Shown piece by piece: positions 1-5,915 of a stretch of DNA of 6,314 nt. A program made the translations under genes and the position numbers. The notes beneath the pieces were generated by a model. That model was not told the origin of the DNA and searched no databases. It was given only the letters and a program-made list of their open reading frames with translations. The DNA is from Pseudomonadota bacterium (GTDB taxonomy: Bacteria > Pseudomonadota > Alphaproteobacteria > Acetobacterales > Acetobacteraceae): the NCBI GenBank assembly GCA_021815835.1, contig JAKAZN010000121.1:1-6314 (forward strand), written 5' to 3'. Position 1 is the first letter of the stretch; each line of letters opens with the position of its first letter.

Positions 1-352
1 AATGAAACAGCAGCGAGGCCAGCGCGCTGATCACCAGCACCAGCGGCAGCGCCTGGAACGCGAGGATGAAGCCCGCGCCGGGGCGCGTCGGCGCGAAGGG
101 CAGGTGCCCGCCGCCGAGATAGCCGAACACGAACGCGGTGCCCGTCGCGGTCGCGGTCTGCACCGCGGTCGCGGCCCGATTGACGAGCAGGATGGCGTCG
201 ATCGCCGGCGGGAAGCGCGTGAGCAGCACGCCGAGTGCGACTTGCAGCGCGATCCCGGCGGCGACGGTGCGCCAGCGCACCGCCCATCGCGATTCCGAGA
301 ACGCCCAGGCGAGGGCAAGCAGCCCTGCCTCGCCCAGCACCGCATGCAGCAT
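1..352 (-). CDS. Concentrative nucleoside transporter (NupC/CNT type), N-terminal part, runs off left edge
   Basis: The 117 visible residues form the start of an inner-membrane cation/nucleoside symporter of the CNT (NupC) family, which imports nucleosides using an ion gradient. The frame begins MLHAVLGEAGLLALAWAFSE and is open to base 1 with no stop. Hydrophobic stretches occupy about residues 4-18, 30-45 and 100-116. Diagnostic segments near residues 75-105 are GTAFVFGYLGGG followed by LPF and then PGAGFILAFQALPLVLV; in the family these precede the main transport core. CNT proteins are about 400 residues, so roughly 70% of the gene lies outside. The ATG (352-350) shares one base with the TGA of the TPP gene upstream (TGATG). 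No separate Shine-Dalgarno is seen, so translation is probably coupled. Family assignment rests on motif memory; nucleoside specificity is inferred from the family. Confidence 0.85.
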   Translation of the reverse strand, partial: MLHAVLGEAGLLALAWAFSESRWAVRWRTVAAGIALQVALGVLLTRFPPAIDAILLVNRAATAVQTATATGTAFVFGYLGGGHLPFAPTRPGAGFILAFQALPLVLVISALASLLFH

Positions 353-2004
353 CAACGGCGCTGGTTGAACGGATAGTAGGCGGGGAACTCGCCCACCTTG
401 GTCATGTCCACTTCGACCAAGGAAAGACCGCGATGCTCCAGCGCGCGGGCGATGGTGGGGCCGAAACCATCCGCGTGCTCCGCGCGGTGATAGGGAATGC
501 CGGCCAGCGCGGCGAGGCCGGCGAGGTCGGGGCCTTGCAGGTCGGCAAAGAAGCGCCGCCCCTCGGCGGTCGCATCCTGGATGCGCTTGATGACGCCGTA
601 GCCGCGATCGTTCATCACGACCACCACCAGGTCGAGCTTCTCCTGCACCGCGGTCCAGAGCTCGCCCATGTTGAGGAAGAACCCGCCATCGCCGGTCATC
701 ATCACGGTGCGCCGGCCGTTCGCCGCGGCCGCCGCGCCGATGCCGAGCGAAAGCCCCTGGCCGATCCCGGCGCCCACCGGATAGACGTTCTGGCGCGGAT
801 CGTGCAGCGGGAAGACGCGGTTGCCCCAGGTGGTATTGTTCTGCGTCACGTCGCGGGCGAAGATCGCGTCCCTCGGCAGCACCTTCGCGAGCTGGTCGGC
901 GAAGCCGCCATAGACGCCGAGGCTGTCCAGGAATTCGGCGCGGGCGCGGGATTTCATCGCCGCGAAATCGGCGAGGTAGGCGGGGTCGGGGGTGAAGCCT
1001 CCGCTCAGGCGGTCTGCCAGACCCGCGAGCGCCAGGCCCGCATCGCCGCAGACGAAATACTGGTTGGCGTAGGTGCGGCCGTTGGCCATCGGATCGACAT
1101 CGATCTGGACGATGTTATCCGGCAGTTTCAGCGCGAAATCGTTGGTCTCGTGGCCGCGGATGCGCGCCCCGGCGACGACCAGAAGATCGACGCCGCGATA
1201 GAATTCCGTGACCGCGGCCATGCCGTTACCATGCAGGGCACCGAGGGAGCGGGGATCGTCCTCCGGCACGATCCCCCGCCCTTGCAGGGAATTGACCATG
1301 GTGAAGCCCAGATCGAGCAGCCGGCGCACCGCGGGACCCGCATGGCGGGCGCCGGCACCCAGCCACAGCATCGGGCGGCGGGCGCGGCGGACGCGGGCCG
1401 CCAGTTCATCGAGCTCCGCGGCGGCAGGCGCGCGCGGGGTGGGGATCGGCAGCGCGAAGCCATCGAGCATCGCCGGGCGGGGGATCGCCACCCGTTGCAG
1501 GTCGATCGGGATTTCGACGCTGACCGGCCCCATGGGCGGGGTGAGCGCGTCCGTCGCGGCGCGGGTCAGCACGCCGAGCGCCTGGCCGGCCGCGCGCACG
1601 CGATAGGCGGATTTGCAGACCGATCCCATCATCCCGAGCTGGTCGTTCGCGTCATGCACCGTTCCGAGTCCGCGATCGACGAATTTCGTCGCCGTCTGGC
1701 CGGTGATGTGCAGCACGGGGGAGGAGGCAAACCGCGCCTCGATCAGTCCGCCGATCGTGTTGGCCGCGCCGGGACCGGTAGAGGAAAAGATCACGCCCAG
1801 GCCGCCGGAGGCGCGGGCGTAGCCGTCGGCCATGTGCGCCCCGCCCAGCTCGCCGCGCGCCATCATGAAACGGATGGTGTTGCGCCGCCCGATCGCGTCC
1901 AGCATGGGGATGTTGTGGACGGAGGCGATGCCGAAGGCGGTGGTGACGCCGATCGCGGCGAGGAATTCGGCGACAAGATCGCCCACGGTGTAGGTGTCGG
2001 CCAT
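352..2004 (-). CDS. Thiamine-diphosphate-binding enzyme, acetolactate synthase-like
   Basis: This 550-residue protein has the full three-domain length of the acetolactate synthase/benzoylformate decarboxylase superfamily, whose members cleave or join C-C bonds next to a carbonyl using TPP and Mg2+. The N-terminal Pyr domain starts TVGDLVAEFLAAIGV and has the proton-relay glutamate at about Glu52 (ARGELGGAHMADGYAR), followed by STGPGAANTIGG. A Rossmann-like central domain (about 200-330) includes WLGAGARHAGPAV. The C-terminal PP domain has GDG at about 438-440 and Asn465 (VMNDRGYGVIK), the metal/diphosphate motif. The start is supported by AAGGA at 2013-2017, 8 nt upstream of the ATG. An in-frame extension upstream to 3333 is antisense to the divergent gene and is not real. 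The exact reaction is unknown: the superfamily includes synthases, decarboxylases and lyases, and no acetolactate synthase small subunit is adjacent. It is probably cotranscribed with the nucleoside transporter. Confidence 0.93.
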   Translation of the reverse strand: MADTYTVGDLVAEFLAAIGVTTAFGIASVHNIPMLDAIGRRNTIRFMMARGELGGAHMADGYARASGGLGVIFSSTGPGAANTIGGLIEARFASSPVLHITGQTATKFVDRGLGTVHDANDQLGMMGSVCKSAYRVRAAGQALGVLTRAATDALTPPMGPVSVEIPIDLQRVAIPRPAMLDGFALPIPTPRAPAAAELDELAARVRRARRPMLWLGAGARHAGPAVRRLLDLGFTMVNSLQGRGIVPEDDPRSLGALHGNGMAAVTEFYRGVDLLVVAGARIRGHETNDFALKLPDNIVQIDVDPMANGRTYANQYFVCGDAGLALAGLADRLSGGFTPDPAYLADFAAMKSRARAEFLDSLGVYGGFADQLAKVLPRDAIFARDVTQNNTTWGNRVFPLHDPRQNVYPVGAGIGQGLSLGIGAAAAANGRRTVMMTGDGGFFLNMGELWTAVQEKLDLVVVVMNDRGYGVIKRIQDATAEGRRFFADLQGPDLAGLAALAGIPYHRAEHADGFGPTIARALEHRGLSLVEVDMTKVGEFPAYYPFNQRR

Positions 2005-2109
2005 GCGTATGGTCCTTCGCTGATCTCGCGGCAGGCTGGTCCGGGCCGGTGCGGCGGTCAATGCGGGGGCGGCTTGCGGCGGCGGATCGGGCGTCGCAGG
2101 CTGCGCGGC
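2005..2109. promoter_or_regulatory. Divergent intergenic region between the TPP operon and the RutA-like gene
   Basis: This 105-bp gap is the only place from which the TPP/transporter operon (leftward) and the RutA-like gene (rightward) can both be started, so both promoters are expected here or just inside the opposite gene. On the minus strand TTGACC (2056-2061) resembles a -35 box, but the sequence 17 nt further on (CAGCCT) is a poor -10. No convincing plus-strand promoter or clear operator palindrome was seen. The regulatory role is inferred from gene layout. Confidence 0.4.
2013..2017 (-). promoter_or_regulatory. Ribosome binding site of the TPP enzyme gene
   Basis: On the minus strand AAGGA (within CGAAGGACC) lies 8 nt before the ATG at 2004. 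It fixes the start and excludes the long upstream extension of the frame. Confidence 0.8.
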
Positions 2110-3204
2110 ATGGAAACGGTCTTGAATCCGATGCGCGGGCCGAACCGGCTGAAGCTCGGCCTGTTCGGCGCCAATGCCGATGGCGGTCTCGCCTTGACGC
2201 GCGTGCCGGAGCGTTGGCGCGCCGAATGGGCCGAAATGGTCGCGGCGGCGCGGCTGGCGGACGACGCGGGACTGGAGTTTTTCCTGCCGATCGCGCGCTG
2301 GCGCGGCTTCGGGGGCGAAACGAACGCGCGGGAATCGAGCTTCGAGACCCTGACGGAAGCCGCCGCGCTGGCGGGCCTCACGCGCCGGATCGCGCTGTTC
2401 GCCACCGTGCATGTGCCGATGATCCATCCCGTGGTCGCGGCCAAGGCGCTGGCGACGATCGATCACGCGAGCGGCGGGCGCGCCGGCCTGAACGTGGTCT
2501 GCGGCTGGTCGCCGGAGGAATTCGCCTGTTTCGGGCTGGAGATGGTGGCGGACCGCTACGAGCAGGGCCAGGAATGGTTCGAGATCATGTCGCGCATCTT
2601 CTCGGCCGAGACGCCGTTTGATTTCACCGGGCGCTACTTCGCGCTGCGCGGCGTGTTCGGCCGGCCGCGTCCGCTGCAGCGCCCGGGGCCTTATGTCCTG
2701 AACGCGGGATTTTCCGATGCGGGACGGAATTTCGCCGCGCGCGCGGCGGATGCGCTGTTCACCACCTTCGTGGAAATCGGCTCCAGCGGCGCGCAGATCG
2801 CCGATATGCGCGCCCGCGCCGACGCCGCGGGGCGGGCGGTCGCGGTGTTCACCACCTGCCATGTGGTCTGCCGCCCGAGCCAGGCCGAGGCGGAGGATTA
2901 TTACGAACACTACGCCGTGGCCATGGAGGATCGCGCGGCGGTCGATCATTACATGGCGAACAAGGAGCGCTTCACCCGCTCGCACGATCCGGCGGCGTAT
3001 CGGCTGCACCGCAAGCGGTTCGTGGGCGGCGCGGGCACCTATCCGCTGATCGGCACACCCGAGCGGATCGCCGACGAGCTGATCGCGATCGAAACGGCGG
3101 GGTTTGCCGGGGTGGGCCTGTCCTTCGTGAACTACGCCGCGGAACTGCCGTTCTTCGCCGCGCGGGTCTTGCCGCTGCTTACGCGGGCCGGGCTGCGGGG
3201 GTAA
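2110..3204 (+). CDS. LLM-class flavin-dependent monooxygenase, RutA/SsuD-like
   Basis: The 364-residue product belongs to the bacterial luciferase-like (LLM) TIM-barrel family that uses FMNH2 and O2 to oxidise small organic compounds. Its layout is closest to the pyrimidine monooxygenase RutA and dimethylsulfone monooxygenase SfnG group: LKLGLFGANADGG (about 14-26), RWRGFGGET (63-71), ATIDHASGGRAGLNVVCGW (115-133), LNAGFSDAGRNFAAR (197-211) and YPLIGTPERIADEL (311-324), the last being the usual C-terminal barrel segment. It is near the RutA length of about 360-380. The start is uncertain: ATG 2110 keeps a family-like NPMR leader, while ATG 2131 would give 357 residues; neither has a strong ribosome binding site. 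It is divergent from the TPP gene and its end overlaps the convergent V4R gene. A flavin reductase would be needed and none is in the window. RutA identity is not claimed, because no rutB-F gene is present. Confidence 0.9.
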   Translation: METVLNPMRGPNRLKLGLFGANADGGLALTRVPERWRAEWAEMVAAARLADDAGLEFFLPIARWRGFGGETNARESSFETLTEAAALAGLTRRIALFATVHVPMIHPVVAAKALATIDHASGGRAGLNVVCGWSPEEFACFGLEMVADRYEQGQEWFEIMSRIFSAETPFDFTGRYFALRGVFGRPRPLQRPGPYVLNAGFSDAGRNFAARAADALFTTFVEIGSSGAQIADMRARADAAGRAVAVFTTCHVVCRPSQAEAEDYYEHYAVAMEDRAAVDHYMANKERFTRSHDPAAYRLHRKRFVGGAGTYPLIGTPERIADELIAIETAGFAGVGLSFVNYAAELPFFAARVLPLLTRAGLRG

Positions 3205-3703
3205 CGGTGAAGCGACAGCAGGGCGCGCCGGCGGCGGCGCATGTGGTTTCCTCGGTGACGACCGGGGTGCCGAGCGCCATTTCCCCGACCGCGCGCAGCA
3301 TCCCGCGAATGGGCGCGCAGACGGGGCCGGCAAAGGGACCGGCAGAGGGACCGGCGCCGGCGGCGAAGGGGCTGTTGCGGACCGTCACCGTCAGGCCAGC
3401 CCCGTCGCGCGCGATCTCCCATCGTCCCCAGCCGAGTTGCGGGGCGGTGGCGGCGATCGTGGCCAGCAGCGCCGCGGGCGTGGCCGCGCCGGCGGCACGA
3501 TAGGTCCGCGCCGAGCCGCCGCCGACGCGATGCAGCGCGCGGGCGAAGGCTTCGAACGCGGCGGGGCGGGCGGCCTCGGGGAGTTCGGCGATCAGGCCCA
3601 TCAAGGCTTCCGGGCGGATCAGCATGTAGCGCAGCGCGCCGTCGCGGTATTCGCCGGCGGCGTGGTCGTAGGCGAGGCGGGCGCGGAATCCATGATCCGT
3701 CAT
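3179..3703 (-). CDS. V4R-domain small-molecule-binding protein
   Basis: This 174-residue soluble protein is nearly all one V4R (4-vinyl reductase) domain. The fold is known from BchJ and from the sensor part of XylR/DmpR-type phenol regulators, where it binds small hydrophobic ligands and often zinc. Visible marks are RYMLIRPEALMGLI (25-38), a GWGRWEI strand (91-97), VRNSPFA (108-114), VCAPIRGMLRAVGEMALG (128-145) and a terminal Cys cluster: Cys155, then Cys162-Cys163 in GAPCCRFTV. Cys129, Cys155 and Cys162/163 are candidate metal ligands. There is no DNA-binding or ATPase domain, so it is not itself a XylR-type regulator. ATG at 3703 overlaps the DUF35 stop as ATGA and lacks a clear ribosome binding site, implying coupling. 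The stop lies 26 bp inside the convergent RutA-like gene. A tandem repeat encodes AGPS-AGPF-AGPV just before Cys129. It may sense or carry the substrate of the adjacent oxidoreductase; that is inference. Confidence 0.82.
   Translation of the reverse strand: MTDHGFRARLAYDHAAGEYRDGALRYMLIRPEALMGLIAELPEAARPAAFEAFARALHRVGGGSARTYRAAGAATPAALLATIAATAPQLGWGRWEIARDGAGLTVTVRNSPFAAGAGPSAGPFAGPVCAPIRGMLRAVGEMALGTPVVTEETTCAAAGAPCCRFTVTPAARPA
3323..3358. repeat. Three tandem 12-bp units inside the V4R gene
   Basis: Units 3323-3334, 3335-3346 and 3347-3358 share the core GGGaCCGGCaga with a few changes in the outer copies. Being a multiple of three they keep the frame, and on the minus strand encode three AGPx tetrapeptides (about residues 119-129) between the conserved NSPFA and VCAPI segments. 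They look like a small slippage expansion that lengthens a loop. Confidence 0.7.
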
Positions 3704-4059
3704 GCGGCGTCCAACACCGGATGGGCGGCCGCGTCGAGCCGGGCGGTGACACGGACGGGATCGCCTGGGGCACGGCCGGGAGCGAGGAAACAGACCGCGA
3801 CCGGGCCCGCGTCCAGGCGCACCAGCGCGAGCGCCAGCGGCAGGTCGGCACGAAAGCGTGGTTCGTAGCTGTGGCGCAGCACCGTTCGCGCAAGCACGGT
3901 GCCGGGAAGGTCGGGCGTGACGAGCCATTCCAGACGATCGGACTGGCAGCGCGCGCAGGCCTCGCGCGCGGGATAGAGCGCGGCACCGCATTCGGCGCAG
4001 CGCTGCAGCGCGATCGCGCCGCGCGCGGCGGCCGCGTGGCGCGGATCGGCGGCGGTCAT
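3700..4059 (-). CDS. DUF35 zinc-ribbon/OB-fold protein
   Basis: The 119-residue product has the two-part DUF35 layout: an N-terminal rubredoxin-like zinc ribbon with Cys21-x2-Cys24 and Cys35-x2-Cys38 (RCAECGAALYPAREACARC), then a beta-rich OB fold with PGTVLARTVL and PLALALVRLDAGPVAVCFLA. DUF35 proteins are accessory subunits or CoA-ester-binding partners of thiolases and of MaoC-like hydratases such as ChsH1-ChsH2 in steroid side-chain degradation; some bind acyl-CoA. No thiolase or hydratase partner is in this window, which is unusual. Both ends overlap neighbours by ATGA: its ATG overlaps the stop of the LLM gene upstream and its TGA overlaps the V4R start. The three genes are therefore almost certainly one transcript with coupled translation. 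The family call is firm; the partner and substrate are unknown. Confidence 0.9.
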   Translation of the reverse strand: MTAADPRHAAAARGAIALQRCAECGAALYPAREACARCQSDRLEWLVTPDLPGTVLARTVLRHSYEPRFRADLPLALALVRLDAGPVAVCFLAPGRAPGDPVRVTARLDAAAHPVLDAA

Positions 4060-5096
4060 GCGGCAAACCCGGCGAAACGATGCGGGATCGCCTGGATCGC
4101 GCCGATCACCGCGCGGCGCGTCGCGGCCGGTATAGCGGGCGGGAAATCGAGCGAGACGGTATCGACCAGGCCCGCGAAGCGGCGCGCGATGGCGTCGGGC
4201 AGCCCGTCATAGGGCGCGCGGGCGCAGAACAGGTCGAGCACGTCGTCGCTGATCAGGGCTGCCATCTCGGCCCATTTGCCCTCGCGCACGAGCGCGTTGA
4301 GGCGGATTCCGAGATCGGCGAGACCGTGCAGGTCGAACACCCCGCGATAGGCCGGGGTGGAGCCGTAGAAGGCGACGCGGTAGCGGATTTTCTCGGCCGC
4401 CTCGGCGACGGCGGCCGCGTCGGGGCCGGTGGCGATGAAGCCGCCGCCGGTGATCTCGAAATGATCGAAATTCTTGCCGGCGGCGTGCAGCTCGGTTTCC
4501 AGCATCGGTCGGACGATCTGTTCCAGATAGGCGCGGGTTGCGAAACCGTGCAGCCGCGCGCTGTCGGCCTCGCGGGCCGCGGTCTTCAGCATCAGCGGCC
4601 CGACCGCGGCCAGCGCGATCGGGGGCGGGGCGAGGCCCAGTTTCTCGGGCGTGAACTCCGGGGTCATCAGCGTGAAATTGTAGTATTTGCCGCGATAGTC
4701 GAGCTTCTCCCCCTGCTCCCAGCAGCGGAAGATCGCGCGCAGGCTGGCGATGTATTCGCCCATGCGCGCGGCGGGCGCGATCCAGGGCACGCTGAATCGC
4801 CGCTCGTTATGCGCCTTCACCTGGCTGCCGAGACCCAACACGAAGCGCCCGCGCGCGTGGCGCGCCAGATCCCAGGCCTGGTTCGCCACGATCATCGGGC
4901 TGCGCGGGAAGGCGATGGCGACCGAGGTCGCGAGCTGCACGCGCTCGGTGGCCAGCGCGGCGAAGGCGAGCGGGGCGAACGGGTCGTGGCGCAGCTCGTT
5001 GGCGGTGACGGCATCGAAGCCGTCATCCTCGGCGGCGCGGGCGGCCGGGCCGCAGGCGCGCCAGTCTTCGACGGGCAGGACGAGGGAGACGCGCAT
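4056..5096 (-). CDS. LLM-class F420/flavin-dependent oxidoreductase, TIGR03617 (MSMEG_2256) type
   Basis: This is a complete 346-residue luciferase-fold oxidoreductase. Family marks in order are an opening beta strand MRVSLVLPVEDW, GFDAVTANELRHDPFAPLA (26-44), ATERVQLATSVAIAFPRSP (49-67), RGRFVLGLGSQVKAHNERRF (82-101), RMGEYIASLRAIFRCWEQG (111-129) and the LDYRGKYYNFTLMTP strand (132-146). The SQVKAHNERRF stretch and the short form match the subfamily annotated as F420-dependent in actinobacteria. In proteobacteria the cofactor may be FMN or F420 and cannot be decided here. AAGGA at 5106-5110, 9 nt before the ATG, supports the start. Its stop overlaps the DUF35 start (ATGA), making it the first gene of the LLM-DUF35-V4R unit. 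The secreted-protein gene ends 18 bp upstream and may share the transcript. It is distant from the RutA-like LLM in the window and not a recent duplicate. Confidence 0.92.
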   Translation of the reverse strand: MRVSLVLPVEDWRACGPAARAAEDDGFDAVTANELRHDPFAPLAFAALATERVQLATSVAIAFPRSPMIVANQAWDLARHARGRFVLGLGSQVKAHNERRFSVPWIAPAARMGEYIASLRAIFRCWEQGEKLDYRGKYYNFTLMTPEFTPEKLGLAPPPIALAAVGPLMLKTAAREADSARLHGFATRAYLEQIVRPMLETELHAAGKNFDHFEITGGGFIATGPDAAAVAEAAEKIRYRVAFYGSTPAYRGVFDLHGLADLGIRLNALVREGKWAEMAALISDDVLDLFCARAPYDGLPDAIARRFAGLVDTVSLDFPPAIPAATRRAVIGAIQAIPHRFAGFAA

Positions 5097-5105
5097 CGGA
5101 CCGGG

Positions 5106-5110
5106 TCCTT
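5106..5110 (-). promoter_or_regulatory. Ribosome binding site of the TIGR03617-type oxidoreductase
   Basis: AAGGA on the minus strand lies 9 nt before the ATG at 5096, inside the 18-bp gap after the secreted-protein gene. The surrounding nonamer CGAAGGACC also occurs before the TPP gene. Confidence 0.75.
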
Positions 5111-5114
5111 CGGA

Positions 5115-5612
5115 TCAGTGTGTGGGCAGGCCGACCGGGGGGGCGGGCGGCGGATGGGCAAGCTGGCGCGCAACCAGCGGCGTGGCGCGCTGGATCAGGC
5201 CGGCGGCGGCGGTGAAATCGCCGGCGCGCACGGCCTGGCGGGCCTGATCGATCAGGGAAACGGCGGGGTCGGCCGATGGGCGGTTGGTCTGAAACAGCGG
5301 GACGGAGCGGCTGATGAGGCGGGTCTCGGCGCGGCCGAGGGCGCGGAGCGCTGGTTTGGCTTGTTGCTGCGCCACCGCCTGGGCGGCCACTGCCATGTAG
5401 TCCGAGGCGGTGACGGGTGTGGCGGGCGCGGCCGGCACCGGGGCGGCGCGTGCCGGTGCGGGGGGCGTCGGTGCGGGCGGGGCGGTCGCGGCGTGGAAAC
5501 CGGGAAGATAGGGCGCGTTCGCCTCCGGCGCCGCCGCCGTCGCACGCCCCGGGGCGAGCGCGGCGACAAGGCCGGTGAGGAGCACGCAAGCAAGCAAGGC
5601 GGGGCGAGGCAT
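5115..5612 (-). CDS. Secreted alanine/proline-rich hypothetical protein
   Basis: The 165-residue product starts with a clear Sec signal peptide: MPRPALLACVLLTGLVAALA with cleavage probably after the Ala residues of PGRATAAA (about residue 24-27). A proline/alanine-rich linker of about 40 residues follows, then a helical C-terminal part: DYMAVAAQAVAQQQ, LRALGRAETRLISRSVP (near 95-111), and AVSLIDQARQAVRAGDFTAAAGLIQRA. The alternating helices around AETRLISRSV and ARQAVRAGD recall small periplasmic proteins that I associate with Acetobacteraceae; no function is known to me. There is no lipobox and no enzyme motif. GGAGA at 5621-5625, 8 nt before the ATG, sets this start although the frame stays open upstream through an antidote-like gene. 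It lies 18 bp before the LLM oxidoreductase gene, so cotranscription is possible, but a functional link is not evident. Confidence 0.75.
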   Translation of the reverse strand: MPRPALLACVLLTGLVAALAPGRATAAAPEANAPYLPGFHAATAPPAPTPPAPARAAPVPAAPATPVTASDYMAVAAQAVAQQQAKPALRALGRAETRLISRSVPLFQTNRPSADPAVSLIDQARQAVRAGDFTAAAGLIQRATPLVARQLAHPPPAPPVGLPTH

Positions 5613-5915
5613 CGATACCGTCTCCGGGTTGGGCGGCGGAGGGTATCCGGCCTTCCCGGCCGACGCCATCGCCGCCATCGTTGTCTTCAAGGTCGGATTG
5701 CCGTGTTCGTTGCGTGACCGATAGAGCTGCTCAAGTGAAAGATCAGTCCGTTCGGCGATCCGCGCCATCCCTTTCGCGCGCGCCCCAACGCCAGGAGCAT
5801 GCCCGATATATCCCAGGTCCTCGGTTGCGAAGGCCTCCGCCATGAAGGTCGCAATGGCCGTGTCGGAGGCCAGATCTTCAGCCGGATCGTACGTCGCGAG
5901 CTGCACCGCCGTCAC
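5613..5915 (-). pseudogene. HigA-like addiction-module antidote, C-terminally degraded
   Basis: The first about 83 codons encode a recognisable addiction-module antidote (HigA-like, TIGR02684 type): YDPAEDLASDTAIATFMAEAF, GYIGHAPGVGARAKGMARIA, then the helix-turn-helix LSLEQLYRSRNEHGNPTLKTT. Normal members end about 10-15 residues after GNPTL with a short LKALGL-type helix and a stop. Here similarity stops near base 5667, no stop codon follows, and the frame continues through a proline-rich spacer straight into the secreted-protein gene. The proline in HAPGV falls where relatives usually have a hydrophobic residue, which also suggests decay. The start is GTG 5915-5913, overlapping the upstream stop as GTGA; GTG 5906 with GAGG before it is an alternative. 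No killer (HigB/ParE-like) gene adjoins it. It may instead be expressed as a 266-residue fusion, but two unrelated domains separated by an internal signal peptide make that unlikely. Confidence 0.6.
5621..5625 (-). promoter_or_regulatory. Ribosome binding site of the secreted-protein gene
   Basis: GGAGA on the minus strand is 8 nt before the ATG at 5612. Together with the signal peptide it argues for an independent start here rather than one long fusion protein. Confidence 0.7.

Noticed and set aside
2..376. Plus-strand frame over the left edge.
   Set aside because: Gln/Arg-rich antisense product; the opposite strand encodes a recognisable membrane transporter.
235..2109. Long open plus-strand frame running in phase into the RutA-like gene, which would give a 989-residue protein.
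   Set aside because: It is antisense to the TPP gene, which has complete catalytic motifs; the translated stretch is His/Arg/Gly-rich without domains. Such frames are common where GC-rich third positions remove stops.
2110..3204. Naming the plus-strand monooxygenase rutA.
   Set aside because: Motifs are RutA-like, but SsuD/SfnG-type enzymes share them and none of rutB-F or a flavin reductase is present.
2005..3333. Upstream extension of the TPP gene frame on the minus strand to 3333.
   Set aside because: It is antisense to the RutA-like gene and lies before a clear ribosome binding site and the family-typical N-terminus at 2004.
3704..4066. Minus-strand frame that would extend the V4R protein upstream to 4066.
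   Set aside because: It covers the DUF35 gene in another frame and gives Arg/Pro-rich sequence; DUF35 has an intact four-cysteine zinc ribbon, and the ATGA overlap marks the V4R start at 3703.
5651..5665. CGGCC-TTCCC-GGCCG hairpin between the antidote remnant and the secreted gene, considered as a terminator.
   Set aside because: The stem is only 5 bp and no T-run follows on either strand; GC-rich DNA produces such palindromes by chance.
4080..5717. A 545-codon open plus-strand frame opposite the TIGR03617-type oxidoreductase.
   Set aside because: Low-complexity Gly/Arg-rich translation, no domain, no ribosome binding site, fully antisense to a well-supported gene.
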